NCBI RefSeq assembly: GCF_001942625.1
Contig: NZ_MLCL01000078.1
Location: 62,001 to 126,000 of the forward strand
Direction of reading: 5' to 3'
From: Mycobacterium syngnathidarum
GTDB taxonomy: Bacteria; Actinomycetota; Actinomycetes; Mycobacteriales; Mycobacteriaceae
DNA: 64,000 bases
The notes below the pieces were generated by a model. It was not told the DNA's origin. It did not search any database and saw nothing but the letters and a program-made list of their open reading frames with translations. The position numbers were made by a program, and so were the translations under genes. Shown one piece after another: positions 49,668 through 57,424 of the stretch. How positions within the stretch are numbered: the stretch's first letter is position 1; every line of letters starts with the position of its first letter.

Positions 49668-50009
49668 TCACGCGACGGCCATCGACACGGCGTGCGGGAT
49701 GACGACCTTGGTGGCCGCATCGATGTGGGCGACGTTGGCGTGAGCCGACGCCGGGACCGCCGCGTCGACGTGCTCACGTTCGGCCATGTTCTCGCCCGCG
49801 TCGGTGAGTACCCGTGACAGTGGCACGTCCAAGGCGTCGCAGATGGCGCCGAGCAGTTCGCTGGAGGCCTCCTTACGGCCCCGCTCCACCTCGGAGAGGT
49901 ATCCGAGACTCACGCGGGCGGCGTCGGAGACTTCACGCAACGTGCGCCCCTGCTCGGTGCGGGCGTTACGCAGTACGTCGCCGATCACCTCGCGCAGCAA
50001 TGTCGTCAT
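49668..50009 (-). CDS. clgR: Transcriptional regulator ClgR
   Basis: A 113-residue Xre-type regulator. The HTH reads [39 protein letters not shown], near-identical to mycobacterial ClgR. It activates clpP1/clpP2, clpC and pspAM. The C-terminus ends in VSMAVA, a non-polar tail like those that make ClgR a Clp substrate. AAGGAGAG precedes the ATG at 50009. A sigma-E-type promoter lies upstream. It leads the clgR-pspA-pspM operon. Confidence 0.95.
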   Translation of the reverse strand: MTTLLREVIGDVLRNARTEQGRTLREVSDAARVSLGYLSEVERGRKEASSELLGAICDALDVPLSRVLTDAGENMAEREHVDAAVPASAHANVAHIDAATKVVIPHAVSMAVA

Positions 50010-50052
50010 CGCACTCTCCTTCGCCTCGCCTGTCACAGGTCGCTAACAGACC

Positions 50053-50078
50053 AACGCCGGCGATCTTCGCAAGGTTCC
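50053..50078 (-). promoter_or_regulatory. Sigma-E-type promoter of clgR
   Basis: On the minus strand GGAAC (50078-50074) and CGTT (50056-50053) are separated by exactly 17 bp, the sigma-E pattern also seen at sigB. The start codon is 44 bp downstream of the -10. This agrees with known SigE control of clgR-pspA in M. tuberculosis. Confidence 0.8.
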
Positions 50079-50105
50079 CGGGCGGAACGATTGACGCGAT
50101 TTCGG

Positions 50106-50594
50106 TTACTGGTTCTCGACCAGGAAGCGCAATCGGGCGATCGCCTCGTCCACGGCCGCGCGCCGGATGTCCCAGCGTGAACCGGTCAGTGACAACTCGA
50201 CGACCTGGGTGTCGACGGGCCCGGCCAGGCCGATGAACACCGTGCCCACCGGGTGTCCACCGTGCGGCTCCGGCCCGGCCACACCGGTCAGGCCGACACC
50301 CCAAGTCGCTGCACAGCGCTGCCGGGCTCCGACTGCCAGCGCCCGCGCGGTGGGTGCGGCGACCGGGCCGACCGCGTCGAGCACCTGCGGGGCCACGCCC
50401 GCCAGCCAGACCTTGGTGTCCTCGTTGTAGGTGACCAGGCCGCCCTGCAACACGGCACTGGCCCCGGAAACCCCGGCCAGCGTCGCCGCGAGCAGCCCGC
50501 CGGTGAGCGACTCGGCGGTGGCCACGCTCTGGGAGCGCACCGTCAGATCGGCGACCAGCGCCCTGGCGTCGTCAGTGAGCAGCGGATCGTCCAC
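50106..50594 (-). CDS. CinA C-terminal domain protein (nicotinamide-nucleotide amidohydrolase family)
   Basis: A 162-residue protein with only the CinA C-terminal (PncC-like) domain: SVATAESLTGGLLAATLAGVSGASAVLQGGLVTYN, then GVGLTGVAGPEPHGGHPVGTVFIGLAGP. Members hydrolyse NMN to nicotinic acid mononucleotide. It overlaps the pgsA3 end by 23 bp, so it is expressed with it. The usual N-terminal MoeA-like domain is absent. Confidence 0.9.
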   Translation of the reverse strand: MDDPLLTDDARALVADLTVRSQSVATAESLTGGLLAATLAGVSGASAVLQGGLVTYNEDTKVWLAGVAPQVLDAVGPVAAPTARALAVGARQRCAATWGVGLTGVAGPEPHGGHPVGTVFIGLAGPVDTQVVELSLTGSRWDIRRAAVDEAIARLRFLVENQ

Positions 50595-51177
50595 GCGAAT
50601 CCCTGATCGCGGAGATGACGTAATCGGCGCCGGTGAGCACGGTCAGGACCACGGCGGCCCACATGGTCACCCATGCGACGTTGAGCCAAATGTCGGGCCA
50701 GGCATGCAACGGCAGGATGAACAGCCCGATGGCCACGGCTTGCACGAGTGTCTTGAGCTTGCCGCCGCGGCTGGCCGGGATCACGCCGTGGCGCAGCACC
50801 GCGAACCGCAGGACCGTGATACCGATCTCACGGACCAGCACCACCGCAGTGATCCACCACGGCAGGTCGTGCAGCATCGACAGCCCGATCAACGCCGCCC
50901 CGATCAGCGCTTTGTCGGCGATCGGATCGGCCAAGGTGCCGAACTCGGTGATCATGCCGTAGCTGCGGGCCAGTGCCCCATCGAAGTGGTCGGTGATCAC
51001 CGCTATCGCGAACACCGTGAAAGCGGCGATCCGCCAGCCGGTTTCATGGCCGTCGCCGGCGAACAGAAAAACCAGGAACACCGGAACGAGCACCATGCGC
51101 ACACCGGTGAGCACGTTGGCGAGGTTGGCCACGCGCGCACGCGGAACCACCGGATCGGTAGAAGGTTGGCCCGGCAC
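50572..51177 (-). CDS. pgsA3: CDP-diacylglycerol-glycerol-3-phosphate phosphatidyltransferase PgsA3
   Basis: A 201-residue CDP-alcohol phosphatidyltransferase with four to five membrane segments. The family signature D-G-x2-A-R-x8-G-x3-D-x3-D is present as DHFDGALARSYGMITEFGTLADPIADK. It makes a glycerophospholipid precursor. The start is a GTG at 51177; TATTCT ends 6 nt upstream, so it may be leaderless. It is divergent from argA with only 42 bp between start codons. Confidence 0.9.
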   Translation of the reverse strand: MPGQPSTDPVVPRARVANLANVLTGVRMVLVPVFLVFLFAGDGHETGWRIAAFTVFAIAVITDHFDGALARSYGMITEFGTLADPIADKALIGAALIGLSMLHDLPWWITAVVLVREIGITVLRFAVLRHGVIPASRGGKLKTLVQAVAIGLFILPLHAWPDIWLNVAWVTMWAAVVLTVLTGADYVISAIRDSRGRSAAH

Positions 51178-51219
51178 CGCAACAGAATATCGGTTGCCGA
51201 AACGGATACTCTTGCGCCT
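51178..51219. promoter_or_regulatory. 42-bp divergent promoter region of pgsA3 and argA
   Basis: Reading outward, TATTCT lies 6 nt before the pgsA3 GTG and TACTCT lies 7 nt before the argA GTG. Both are TANNNT elements at leaderless spacing. No Shine-Dalgarno is seen for either gene. Confidence 0.55.
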
Positions 51220-51741
51220 GTGAACGCAGGCAGTGCCGAGTCGCGCAAACACCCTGTGGTGCGGCGGGCCCGCACGTCCGATGTCCCGGCAATCAAGTAC
51301 CTGGTGGACGTCTATGCGGGCAAGATCCTGCTGGAGAAAAACCTGGTGACGTTGTACGAGGCGGTCCAGGAATTCTGGGTGGCCGAGCTCGACGGCGAGG
51401 TGGTCGGTTGCGGCGCGTTGCATGTGCTGTGGGCCGATCTCGGCGAGGTGCGCACCGTGGCGGTGCATCCGAAAGTCCGGGGCACCGGCGTCGGGCACGT
51501 ACTCGTCGAGCAGTTGCTCGACGTCGCCCGCGAGCTGCATCTGAGCCGCATCTTCGTGTTGACATTCGAAGTCGGCTTCTTCGCCAAGCACGGCTTCGAG
51601 GAGATCGACGGCACCCCGGTGACCGCCGAGGTGTACGAGGAGATGTGCCGCTCATACGACACCGGTGTGGCGGAGTTTCTCGACCTGTCCTACGTCAAGC
51701 CCAACACCTTGGGCAACACCCGGATGTTGTTGGCGCTCTAG
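51220..51741 (+). CDS. argA: Amino-acid N-acetyltransferase ArgA (L-glutamate/glutamine N-acetyltransferase)
   Basis: A 173-residue GNAT-fold enzyme matching Rv2747, the short mycobacterial N-acetylglutamate synthase. VVRRARTSDVPAIKYLVDVYAGKIL, VVGCGALHVLWADLGEVRTVAVHPKVRGTGVGHVLVEQLLD (acetyl-CoA P-loop RGTGVG) and VLTFEVGFFAKHGFEEIDG are typical. It makes N-acetylglutamate for arginine synthesis. It lacks the amino-acid-kinase domain of E. coli ArgA, which is normal for actinobacteria. Confidence 0.93.
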   Translation: MNAGSAESRKHPVVRRARTSDVPAIKYLVDVYAGKILLEKNLVTLYEAVQEFWVAELDGEVVGCGALHVLWADLGEVRTVAVHPKVRGTGVGHVLVEQLLDVARELHLSRIFVLTFEVGFFAKHGFEEIDGTPVTAEVYEEMCRSYDTGVAEFLDLSYVKPNTLGNTRMLLAL

Positions 51742-51749
51742 TTCTTTCC

Positions 51750-51810
51750 GCCGAAATGGCATTCCGGAAGGCCATCACTGGCCGAAGCTGTGCCGGAATG
51801 CCGTTTCGGC
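51750..51810. terminator. Long hairpin between convergent argA and ftsK
   Basis: An 18-bp stem with one mismatch (GCCGAAATGGCATTCCGG with CCGGAATGCCGTTTCGGC) encloses a 25-nt loop that itself holds a GGCC/GGCC mini-stem. It lies between the stops at 51741 and 51818. It probably ends transcription in both directions, though its size is unusual for a plain terminator. Confidence 0.7.
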
Positions 51811-51817
51811 ACAGAAG

Positions 51818-54379
51818 TCAGAACTCCTCGGTGTCGTCGTCGGCGTCCCCGCCGACGGCGTCCGACCCACCGCGAATCAGCGCGATCGTGCCTGCCAACT
51901 CGTCTGGCTTGACGAGCACCTCGCGTGCCTTCGAACCCTCGGACGGTCCGACGATGCCGCGGGTCTCCATGAGGTCCATGAGCCTGCCGGCCTTGGCGAA
52001 CCCGACGCGCAGCTTGCGCTGCAGCATCGAGGTGGACCCGAATTGCGAGGACACCACCAACTCGACGGCCTGCAGGAGGACGTCCATGTCATCGCCGATG
52101 TCGGGGTCGACGTCTTTGCGCTCGCCGGCCTTGACCGCGGTGACGCCCTCGACGAACTCGGGCTCGGCCTGGGTCTTGGTGGCCTCGACGACGGCGTGGA
52201 TCTCCTCGTCGGTGATGAACGCGCCCTGCATACGCAACGGCTTGTTGGCGCCCATCGGCAGGAACAGGCCGTCACCCATGCCGATCAGCTTCTCGGCGCC
52301 GGGCTGGTCCAGGATGACGCGGCTGTCGGTCAGCGACGAGGTGGCGAATGCCAGCCGGGAGGGCACGTTCGTCTTGATCAGACCGGTGACCACGTCCACC
52401 GACGGTCGCTGGGTGGCCAGCACCAAGTGAATACCGGCCGCACGCGCCTTCTGGGTGATACGCACGATGGCGTCCTCGACGTCACGCGGCGCGGTCATCA
52501 TGAGGTCGGCGAGCTCGTCGACGATGGCCAGGATGTACGGGTAGGGCTTGTACACCCGCTCACTGCCCAACGGGGTGGTGATCTCGCCGGACCGCACCTT
52601 CTCGTTGAACACGTCGATGTGACGGACCCGGGACGCCTTCATGTCCTGGTAGCGCTGCTCCATCTCCTCGACCAACCAGGCCAACGCCGCCGCGGCCTTC
52701 TTGGGCTCGGTGATGATCGGCGTGATCAGGTGCGGAATGCCTTCGTAGGGGGTGAGTTCCACCATCTTCGGGTCGATCAGGATCATCCTGACCTCTTCGG
52801 GGGTGGCCCGCGCCAGCAGCGACACCAGCATCGAGTTGACGAAGCTGGACTTACCGGAACCGGTGGAGCCGGCCACCAGCAGGTGCGGCATCTTGGCCAG
52901 GTTGGCCGAGACGAAGTCGCCTTCGATGTCCTTGCCGAGGCCGATCACCAGCGGGTGATGGTCGCGACGCGTGGTGGGGGCGGTGAGCACATCCGACAGT
53001 CGCACCATCTCGCGGTCGGTGTTGGGCACCTCGATCCCGACGGCCGACTTGCCGGGAATGGGCGCGAGCATGCGCACACTCTCGGTGGCCACCGCGTAGG
53101 CGATGTTGCGGTGCAGCGCAGTGATTTTCTCGACCTTGACGCCGGGCCCGAGCTCGACTTCGTAGCGCGTGACGGTCGGACCGCGGGTGCAGCCGGTGAC
53201 GGCTGCGTCGACCTTGAACTGTTCCAGCACCGAGGTGATGGCGTCGGTCATCTGGTCGTTGGCCGCCGTGCGGAGCTTGGGCGGATCACCGGCGACCAGC
53301 AGATCCAGGGACGGCAGCGTGTAAGGGCCCTCGACCACCCGGTCCATCACCAGGGTGTCGTCAGTCTTGGGCTTGCTCTCGGCCTTCTTCCGGCGCGGTT
53401 TGACCGCGGGTTCCGGGACGGTCGGCGCGTCGGCGTCATCGGGCAGCGGGTAGTTGTCCATCGGGGTGCCCGCCGGTTTGGGTGCCTCGAGCGCTGCCGT
53501 CGGCCAGTTCTGGGCCTGCGTGTCCCCACGTGCGGAGTCGTCGTCGTAGTAGCCGTCGGACAGATCGTCGTAGCCGTCATCCCCGTCGTACTCGTCGGCG
53601 TACTCATCGTCGTACTCGTCGTGGAACGCCCGGGTGCTGAACATCGTGCGCAACGTCGATGGCACTTCGCGGATCGTCGTCCCGGTCACCAGCAGCACGC
53701 CGAACAGCACCGCCATGAACAGCAGCGGCGCAGCGATCCACTCGGTCAGCCCGTCCGACAGCGGTCCGCCGATGGCGAAGCCGATGAACCCGGCCGCGTG
53801 CTGACGTGCCGTCGGATCCTGCGGGGAGCCCGACCACAGGTGCCACAAACCCAGCATCGGCAGCGCGATCATGGCCGAGCCCAGGATCAGCCGGGGGCGG
53901 GATTCGGGGTCGGGTTCAGTGCGCATGAGCACCACCGCGATGACGCCGAGTACGACGGGCGCGAGCACCACGGGACCGCCGATCATCGTGCGCAGCGCGG
54001 TATCGATCCAGTGCCCGACCGGCCCGGCCGCATGGAGCCACGAACTGGCGGCGACGACGACGGCGATGCCCACCAGGGCGAGCGCCAGGCCGTCGCGGCG
54101 GTGGCCGGGCTCGATGTCGCGGGCCCGGCCCACTGAACGGGCAGTCGAGCCGGCCCCCCTGGCCAGCATCAGCCAGCCCGCGCGGGCTCCCTGGCCGAGT
54201 TTCTGGCCGGCAAGCGCCACGGGCGAGGCCTGAGGCCGGCGCGCGGGCTTGCGCCGGGGCGCAGGCGGGCGGCTCTGACGACCCTGGCGAGCCGGCGCCT
54301 GGCGCCGCGACCCGCCCCGCGAGCTGGCGTTTGACCTGCTCGAACGCGCTCCGGATCGGCCGGCGGTCTTGTTAGCCAT
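51818..54379 (-). CDS. ftsK: DNA translocase FtsK
   Basis: An 853-residue FtsK/SpoIIIE. A very basic N-terminus (residues 1-60) is followed by four to five membrane segments, an acidic linker (EYDDEYADEYDGDDGYDDLSDGYYDDDS), the motor domain with GSTGSGKSSFVNSMLV (Walker A) and ILAIVDELADLMM (Walker B), and a C-terminal gamma domain (LQRKLRVGFAKAGRLMDLMETRGIVGPSEGSKAREVL) that reads KOPS. It pumps DNA at the division septum. The ATG at 54379 is 7 nt after TAGGCT, so the mRNA may be leaderless. Confidence 0.97.
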   Translation of the reverse strand: MANKTAGRSGARSSRSNASSRGGSRRQAPARQGRQSRPPAPRRKPARRPQASPVALAGQKLGQGARAGWLMLARGAGSTARSVGRARDIEPGHRRDGLALALVGIAVVVAASSWLHAAGPVGHWIDTALRTMIGGPVVLAPVVLGVIAVVLMRTEPDPESRPRLILGSAMIALPMLGLWHLWSGSPQDPTARQHAAGFIGFAIGGPLSDGLTEWIAAPLLFMAVLFGVLLVTGTTIREVPSTLRTMFSTRAFHDEYDDEYADEYDGDDGYDDLSDGYYDDDSARGDTQAQNWPTAALEAPKPAGTPMDNYPLPDDADAPTVPEPAVKPRRKKAESKPKTDDTLVMDRVVEGPYTLPSLDLLVAGDPPKLRTAANDQMTDAITSVLEQFKVDAAVTGCTRGPTVTRYEVELGPGVKVEKITALHRNIAYAVATESVRMLAPIPGKSAVGIEVPNTDREMVRLSDVLTAPTTRRDHHPLVIGLGKDIEGDFVSANLAKMPHLLVAGSTGSGKSSFVNSMLVSLLARATPEEVRMILIDPKMVELTPYEGIPHLITPIITEPKKAAAALAWLVEEMEQRYQDMKASRVRHIDVFNEKVRSGEITTPLGSERVYKPYPYILAIVDELADLMMTAPRDVEDAIVRITQKARAAGIHLVLATQRPSVDVVTGLIKTNVPSRLAFATSSLTDSRVILDQPGAEKLIGMGDGLFLPMGANKPLRMQGAFITDEEIHAVVEATKTQAEPEFVEGVTAVKAGERKDVDPDIGDDMDVLLQAVELVVSSQFGSTSMLQRKLRVGFAKAGRLMDLMETRGIVGPSEGSKAREVLVKPDELAGTIALIRGGSDAVGGDADDDTEEF

Positions 54380-54386
54380 GACCGCA

Positions 54387-54392
54387 AGCCTA
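54387..54392 (-). promoter_or_regulatory. Candidate -10 element (leaderless ftsK)
   Basis: TAGGCT on the minus strand (TANNNT) ends 7 nt before the ftsK ATG at 54379, with no Shine-Dalgarno in between. Confidence 0.4.
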
Positions 54393-54538
54393 GTCGCATA
54401 TGCCCCACAATCACCATCTGCCACACGGGTCACAAGACGGTCTCAATTGACACTTAGCCATACGAACCGAATTCACCGGACCATCGCATAGGGTGGACAC
54501 TCGTCCAGTTTCGGCACTCACCGAGGAGTTCTGCCCCT

Positions 54539-54853
54539 ATGCCCGTTGTCGTTGTCGCCACCATGAAGGCCAAGCCCGAGTCCGTCGATGCGGTGCGCGA
54601 AGCCTGCACCAATGCCGTCGCCGCTGTTCATGACGAGCCGGGCTGCCAGCTGTACTCACTGCACGAGGCCGACGGCACCTTCGTCTTCGTCGAGCAGTGG
54701 GCCGACGCCGACGCGCTCAAGGCTCACAGCACCGCCCCGGCGATCGGCACCCTGTTCGGCTCGATCGGTGAGCTGCTCGACGGCGCTCCCGATATCAAAA
54801 TGTTGCAGCCCGTCGTGGCAGGTGACCCGGCCAAGGGTCAGCTCCGTAGCTGA
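54539..54853 (+). CDS. Antibiotic-biosynthesis monooxygenase (ABM) family protein
   Basis: A 104-residue ferredoxin-like ABM/YgiN-type protein: [67 protein letters not shown]. These form dimers that oxidise quinols or act on small aromatic substrates without cofactor. It matches Rv2749. Its TGA overlaps the ATG of the following SDR (ATGA), so they work as a coupled pair. Substrate unknown. Confidence 0.9.
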   Translation: MPVVVVATMKAKPESVDAVREACTNAVAAVHDEPGCQLYSLHEADGTFVFVEQWADADALKAHSTAPAIGTLFGSIGELLDGAPDIKMLQPVVAGDPAKGQLRS

Positions 54854-55680
54854 TGAGCGCCGAGGCTCCCCTGGCCGGGAAGGTCGCGTTCATCACCGGC
54901 GCCGCCCGCGGCCAGGGGCGGGCCGAGGCCCTACGGCTGGCCGCCGACGGAGCCGACATCATCGCGATCGACCTGTGCGGGCAGATCGCATCGGTGCCCT
55001 ATCCCCTGGCCACGCCCGATGATCTGGCCTCCACGGTCAAGCTCGTCGAGGACACCGGCGCGCGCATCGTCGCGCTGCAGGCAGACGTCCGCGACGAGGA
55101 GGCGCTGAGGGCGGCTTTGCAGACCGGCATGGATCAGCTCGGCCGGCTCGACATCGTCGTCGCCAACGCCGGCATCGCCCCGATGCAGTCCGGGCCCGAC
55201 GGCTGGCGCGATGTCGTCGACGTCAACCTGACCGGTGTCCACCACACCGTGGAGGCGGCGATTCCGCACCTGGTCGCTCAGGGCGATGGCGGATCGATCG
55301 TCCTGATCAGCTCGGCTGCCGGGCTGATCGGAATCGGCGGCGGCGACCGCGGGTCGATCGGCTACACCGCAGCCAAGCACGGAGTGGTCGGACTGATGCG
55401 GGCATACGCCAATTTCCTTGCTCCACACAGCATCCGGGTCAACTCCATCCACCCCACCGGGGTAGACACGCCGATGATCAACAACGAGTTCACCCGGGAT
55501 TGGTTACGGCAGGTCTCCGAAGAGTCGAACGCGCCAACCGATTTCGCGAATGCGCTCCCGGTGCAGGTGGTGCAGGCCGAGGACATCGCCAACGCGGTGG
55601 CCTGGCTGGTGTCGGATCAGGCGCGCTACGTCACGGGTGTGACACTTCCGGTGGATGCCGGCATCGTCAACAAGCGATGA
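54853..55680 (+). CDS. Short-chain dehydrogenase, mycofactocin-coupled type
   Basis: A 275-residue SDR with TGAARGQG, an insert after beta-2 ([30 protein letters not shown]) that marks the mycofactocin-coupled SDR group, NAGIAPM, LISSAAG and the catalytic YTAAK. In that group NAD is held tightly and is reoxidised by mycofactocin instead of exchanging. It matches Rv2750. Its TGA overlaps the ATG of the broken gene downstream. Confidence 0.9.
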   Translation: MSAEAPLAGKVAFITGAARGQGRAEALRLAADGADIIAIDLCGQIASVPYPLATPDDLASTVKLVEDTGARIVALQADVRDEEALRAALQTGMDQLGRLDIVVANAGIAPMQSGPDGWRDVVDVNLTGVHHTVEAAIPHLVAQGDGGSIVLISSAAGLIGIGGGDRGSIGYTAAKHGVVGLMRAYANFLAPHSIRVNSIHPTGVDTPMINNEFTRDWLRQVSEESNAPTDFANALPVQVVQAEDIANAVAWLVSDQARYVTGVTLPVDAGIVNKR

Positions 55681-55880
55681 GTGAACCCGTCACGGCGACC
55701 GCGATCGGCCCCATGGTGCTGGCCGCCGTCGAACAGTACGAGCCGATCCGGCGGCGGCTGGTCGACGACGAACTGGCGGGCGCGTTCCTGCCGGCCGGGC
55801 TGGGTGCGTTCACCCGGACCATGCGCTAGTCGGTTGCCCGAAGACAACTGATCCAGGCCACCGAACCTGACCTGCCGCAA
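55677..55880 (+). pseudogene. Remnant of an S-adenosylmethionine-dependent methyltransferase (Rv2751-like)
   Basis: The ATG at 55677 overlaps the SDR stop (ATGA) and opens a 50-residue frame: the pattern VLAAVEQYEPIRRRLVDDELAGAFLP resembles the N-terminus of the actinobacterial TIGR00027-type methyltransferases. A TAG at 55827-55829 stops it. The same frame then continues with SVARRQLIQATEPDLPQA, which fits the next part of that family, before running into the convergent haemoglobin gene. The methyl-donor domain is gone. This points to a nonsense mutation plus 3' deletion; the 50-residue peptide could still be made. Confidence 0.6.
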
Positions 55881-55883
55881 GCG

Positions 55884-56291
55884 CTAGCAGGCAACCAGAG
55901 CGTCGAGCTCGGCGGCATCGACACCGGCCAGTCGCCGGTGCATGGCCTTGGCGATACGCCCGGCCTGCAGCTTGGCCCGCTCGGCGTGCGGGCCCGCGAA
56001 CAGCTCGTCAACGGTGTCGGTCCACAACGTCAGCCACCGCACGAAGTGTTCGGCCGACAACGGGTGACGGGCGTGCAGCTCGCGGTGCACGATCAGGGCG
56101 CTGCGCCGGTAGAGCCCGGCACGGAACAGCACGGTCTCCCAGAAGTCGCACATGACAGGCAGATGGGAGCGCAGACCTTTGGCACGCAGCTCTGCGAACG
56201 GCTCGGCGAGCACCGGATCGGACAACGCCTTGCTGTAGAAGCACCACAGCAACAGCTCGACATCGTCGTGGCCAGACAGGTCTTCAGCCAT
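55884..56291 (-). CDS. Group III truncated haemoglobin
   Basis: A 135-residue truncated haemoglobin of group III. The B-helix carries FY (Tyr19 a likely distal residue), the E/F region SHLPVMCDFWETVLFRAGLYRRSAL is typical, and the proximal haem His is expected at His82 in PLSAEHFVRWLTLWTDTVDELFAG. Members bind O2, NO or peroxide and probably detoxify reactive nitrogen or oxygen. It is divergent from a Cys-rich HTH regulator with a strong palindrome in the 72-bp gap, so expression is likely controlled by that protein. Confidence 0.88.
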   Translation of the reverse strand: MAEDLSGHDDVELLLWCFYSKALSDPVLAEPFAELRAKGLRSHLPVMCDFWETVLFRAGLYRRSALIVHRELHARHPLSAEHFVRWLTLWTDTVDELFAGPHAERAKLQAGRIAKAMHRRLAGVDAAELDALVAC

Positions 56292-56328
56292 CGGACAGGT
56301 CCCTTCCCGGGCCGGTGGGGCGCGCTCT

Positions 56329-56357
56329 AGTTTCTACAAACTCTGTTTGTATAAACT
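56329..56357. promoter_or_regulatory. 29-bp near-perfect palindrome between haemoglobin and regulator genes
   Basis: The core TACAAAC-TCT-GTTTGTA is a perfect 7-bp inverted repeat; outside it AGTTT pairs with AAACT after one mismatch, so 12 of 13 arm positions match. It starts 38 bp from the haemoglobin ATG and ends 7 bp before the regulator ATG at 56364. It is AT-rich in a GC-rich genome and is a strong candidate operator for both genes. Confidence 0.75.
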
Positions 56358-56363
56358 CTATCT

Positions 56364-56987
56364 ATGGTCACCGCGATCGGGAAGCGCCGAGTCGACGTGC
56401 TGAGCACGCTGAAGGCCTCGCCTACGCCGATGACCATCGCGCAGCTCGCGGCCGAACTCGCAGTTCACCCCAACACCGTGCGGTTCCACCTGGACCATCT
56501 CGAGGCCGACGGCCACGTGGAACGTGTCCAACCTCACCACCGCAGCCCCGGTCGCCCCCCACAGCTCCACCGGGCGGTGCGCCGGATGGACCCGGCCGGC
56601 CCGACGCGCTACCGGATGCTGGCCGAAATTCTGGCCAACGGATTGGCCGCCGACGACGATCCAGCCACCAAGGCCCGGGAGATGGGGCGCGCGTGGGGAC
56701 GCACGTTGCCGCGCCCGGCTACCGACTCCCCTGTTGACGCCCTCGTTCAGACACTCGACGACATCGGCTTCGCACCCGAACCACCCGACGATGACCGGCT
56801 CCGGTTGCGCCACTGCCCCTTTCTCGACCTCGCCCAGACGCGCGCCGCTCTGGTGTGTCCGATCCACCTGGGGTTGATGCAGGGCGCGTTGGAAAGCTGG
56901 CAAGCACCCGTTGCGGTCGAGCGGCTCGACGCGTTCGTCGAACCGGATCTGTGCGTGGCCCGTCTCGGCCCGAGAGGAGATTCATGA
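56364..56987 (+). CDS. HTH transcriptional regulator with three C-terminal cysteines (COG2345/SufR-like)
   Basis: A 207-residue regulator. The N-terminal winged helix (RRVDVLSTLKASPTPMTIAQLAAELAVHPNTVRFHLDHLEADGHVERV, about residues 8-55) is of the ArsR/SufR type. The C-terminal domain holds Cys151 (RHCPF), Cys165 (LVCPIH) and Cys197 (PDLCVARL), a spacing that could bind an Fe-S cluster as in SufR relatives. It is divergent from the truncated haemoglobin and overlaps the next membrane protein gene by 4 bp. It probably senses redox or NO and represses through the palindrome; this is an inference. Confidence 0.85.
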   Translation: MVTAIGKRRVDVLSTLKASPTPMTIAQLAAELAVHPNTVRFHLDHLEADGHVERVQPHHRSPGRPPQLHRAVRRMDPAGPTRYRMLAEILANGLAADDDPATKAREMGRAWGRTLPRPATDSPVDALVQTLDDIGFAPEPPDDDRLRLRHCPFLDLAQTRAALVCPIHLGLMQGALESWQAPVAVERLDAFVEPDLCVARLGPRGDS

Positions 56988-57424
56988 TGAATGCCGGTGC
57001 GGCTGTCGCGGTCGCGGTGACCTTCTGCTGGCTGGGCATGGTGCTGGCGATCTCGTTCATCGAGGCGCCGCTGAAATTCCAGGCGCCCGGCGTGACGCTG
57101 CAGATCGGGCTCGGCATCGGGCGCAAAGTTTTCCGTGCGCTCAACACCGTGGAAACTGCGTTCGCCGTGGTCGTCGTCGCGGCCCTCGCCACGCATCGCC
57201 CGTCAGCGGCGACGATCGCGGTCTTCGCGATTGCCGTCGCAGCGCTGGCCGTGCAGCTGATCGCCGTGCGGCCCAAGCTGACTCAGCGGTCGAACGCAGT
57301 GTTGGCCGTCGCTCCGGGACAGGAAGTGCACGGCCGGTCGCAGGCGCACTACGTCTACGTCGCGTTCGAGCTGATCAAGGTCGTCGCCCTGCTGACCGGC
57401 GGAGTCCTGCTATTTGCCGGCTGA
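56984..57424 (+). CDS. Four-helix membrane protein coupled to the regulator
   Basis: A 146-residue protein with four hydrophobic segments (AAVAVAVTFCWLGMVLAISFI, TAFAVVVVAALA, ATIAVFAIAVAALAVQLIAV, VYVAFELIKVVALLTGGVLLF). GAGAGGAGA lies 5 nt before the ATG at 56984, and the ATG overlaps the regulator stop. The loop EAPLKFQAPGVTLQIGLGIGRKVFRALN and HGRSQAHYVYVAFE suggest a small redox or haem-related membrane protein, but I do not recognise a characterised family. Its 3' end overlaps the convergent gene by 15 bp. Confidence 0.8.
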   Translation: MMNAGAAVAVAVTFCWLGMVLAISFIEAPLKFQAPGVTLQIGLGIGRKVFRALNTVETAFAVVVVAALATHRPSAATIAVFAIAVAALAVQLIAVRPKLTQRSNAVLAVAPGQEVHGRSQAHYVYVAFELIKVVALLTGGVLLFAG

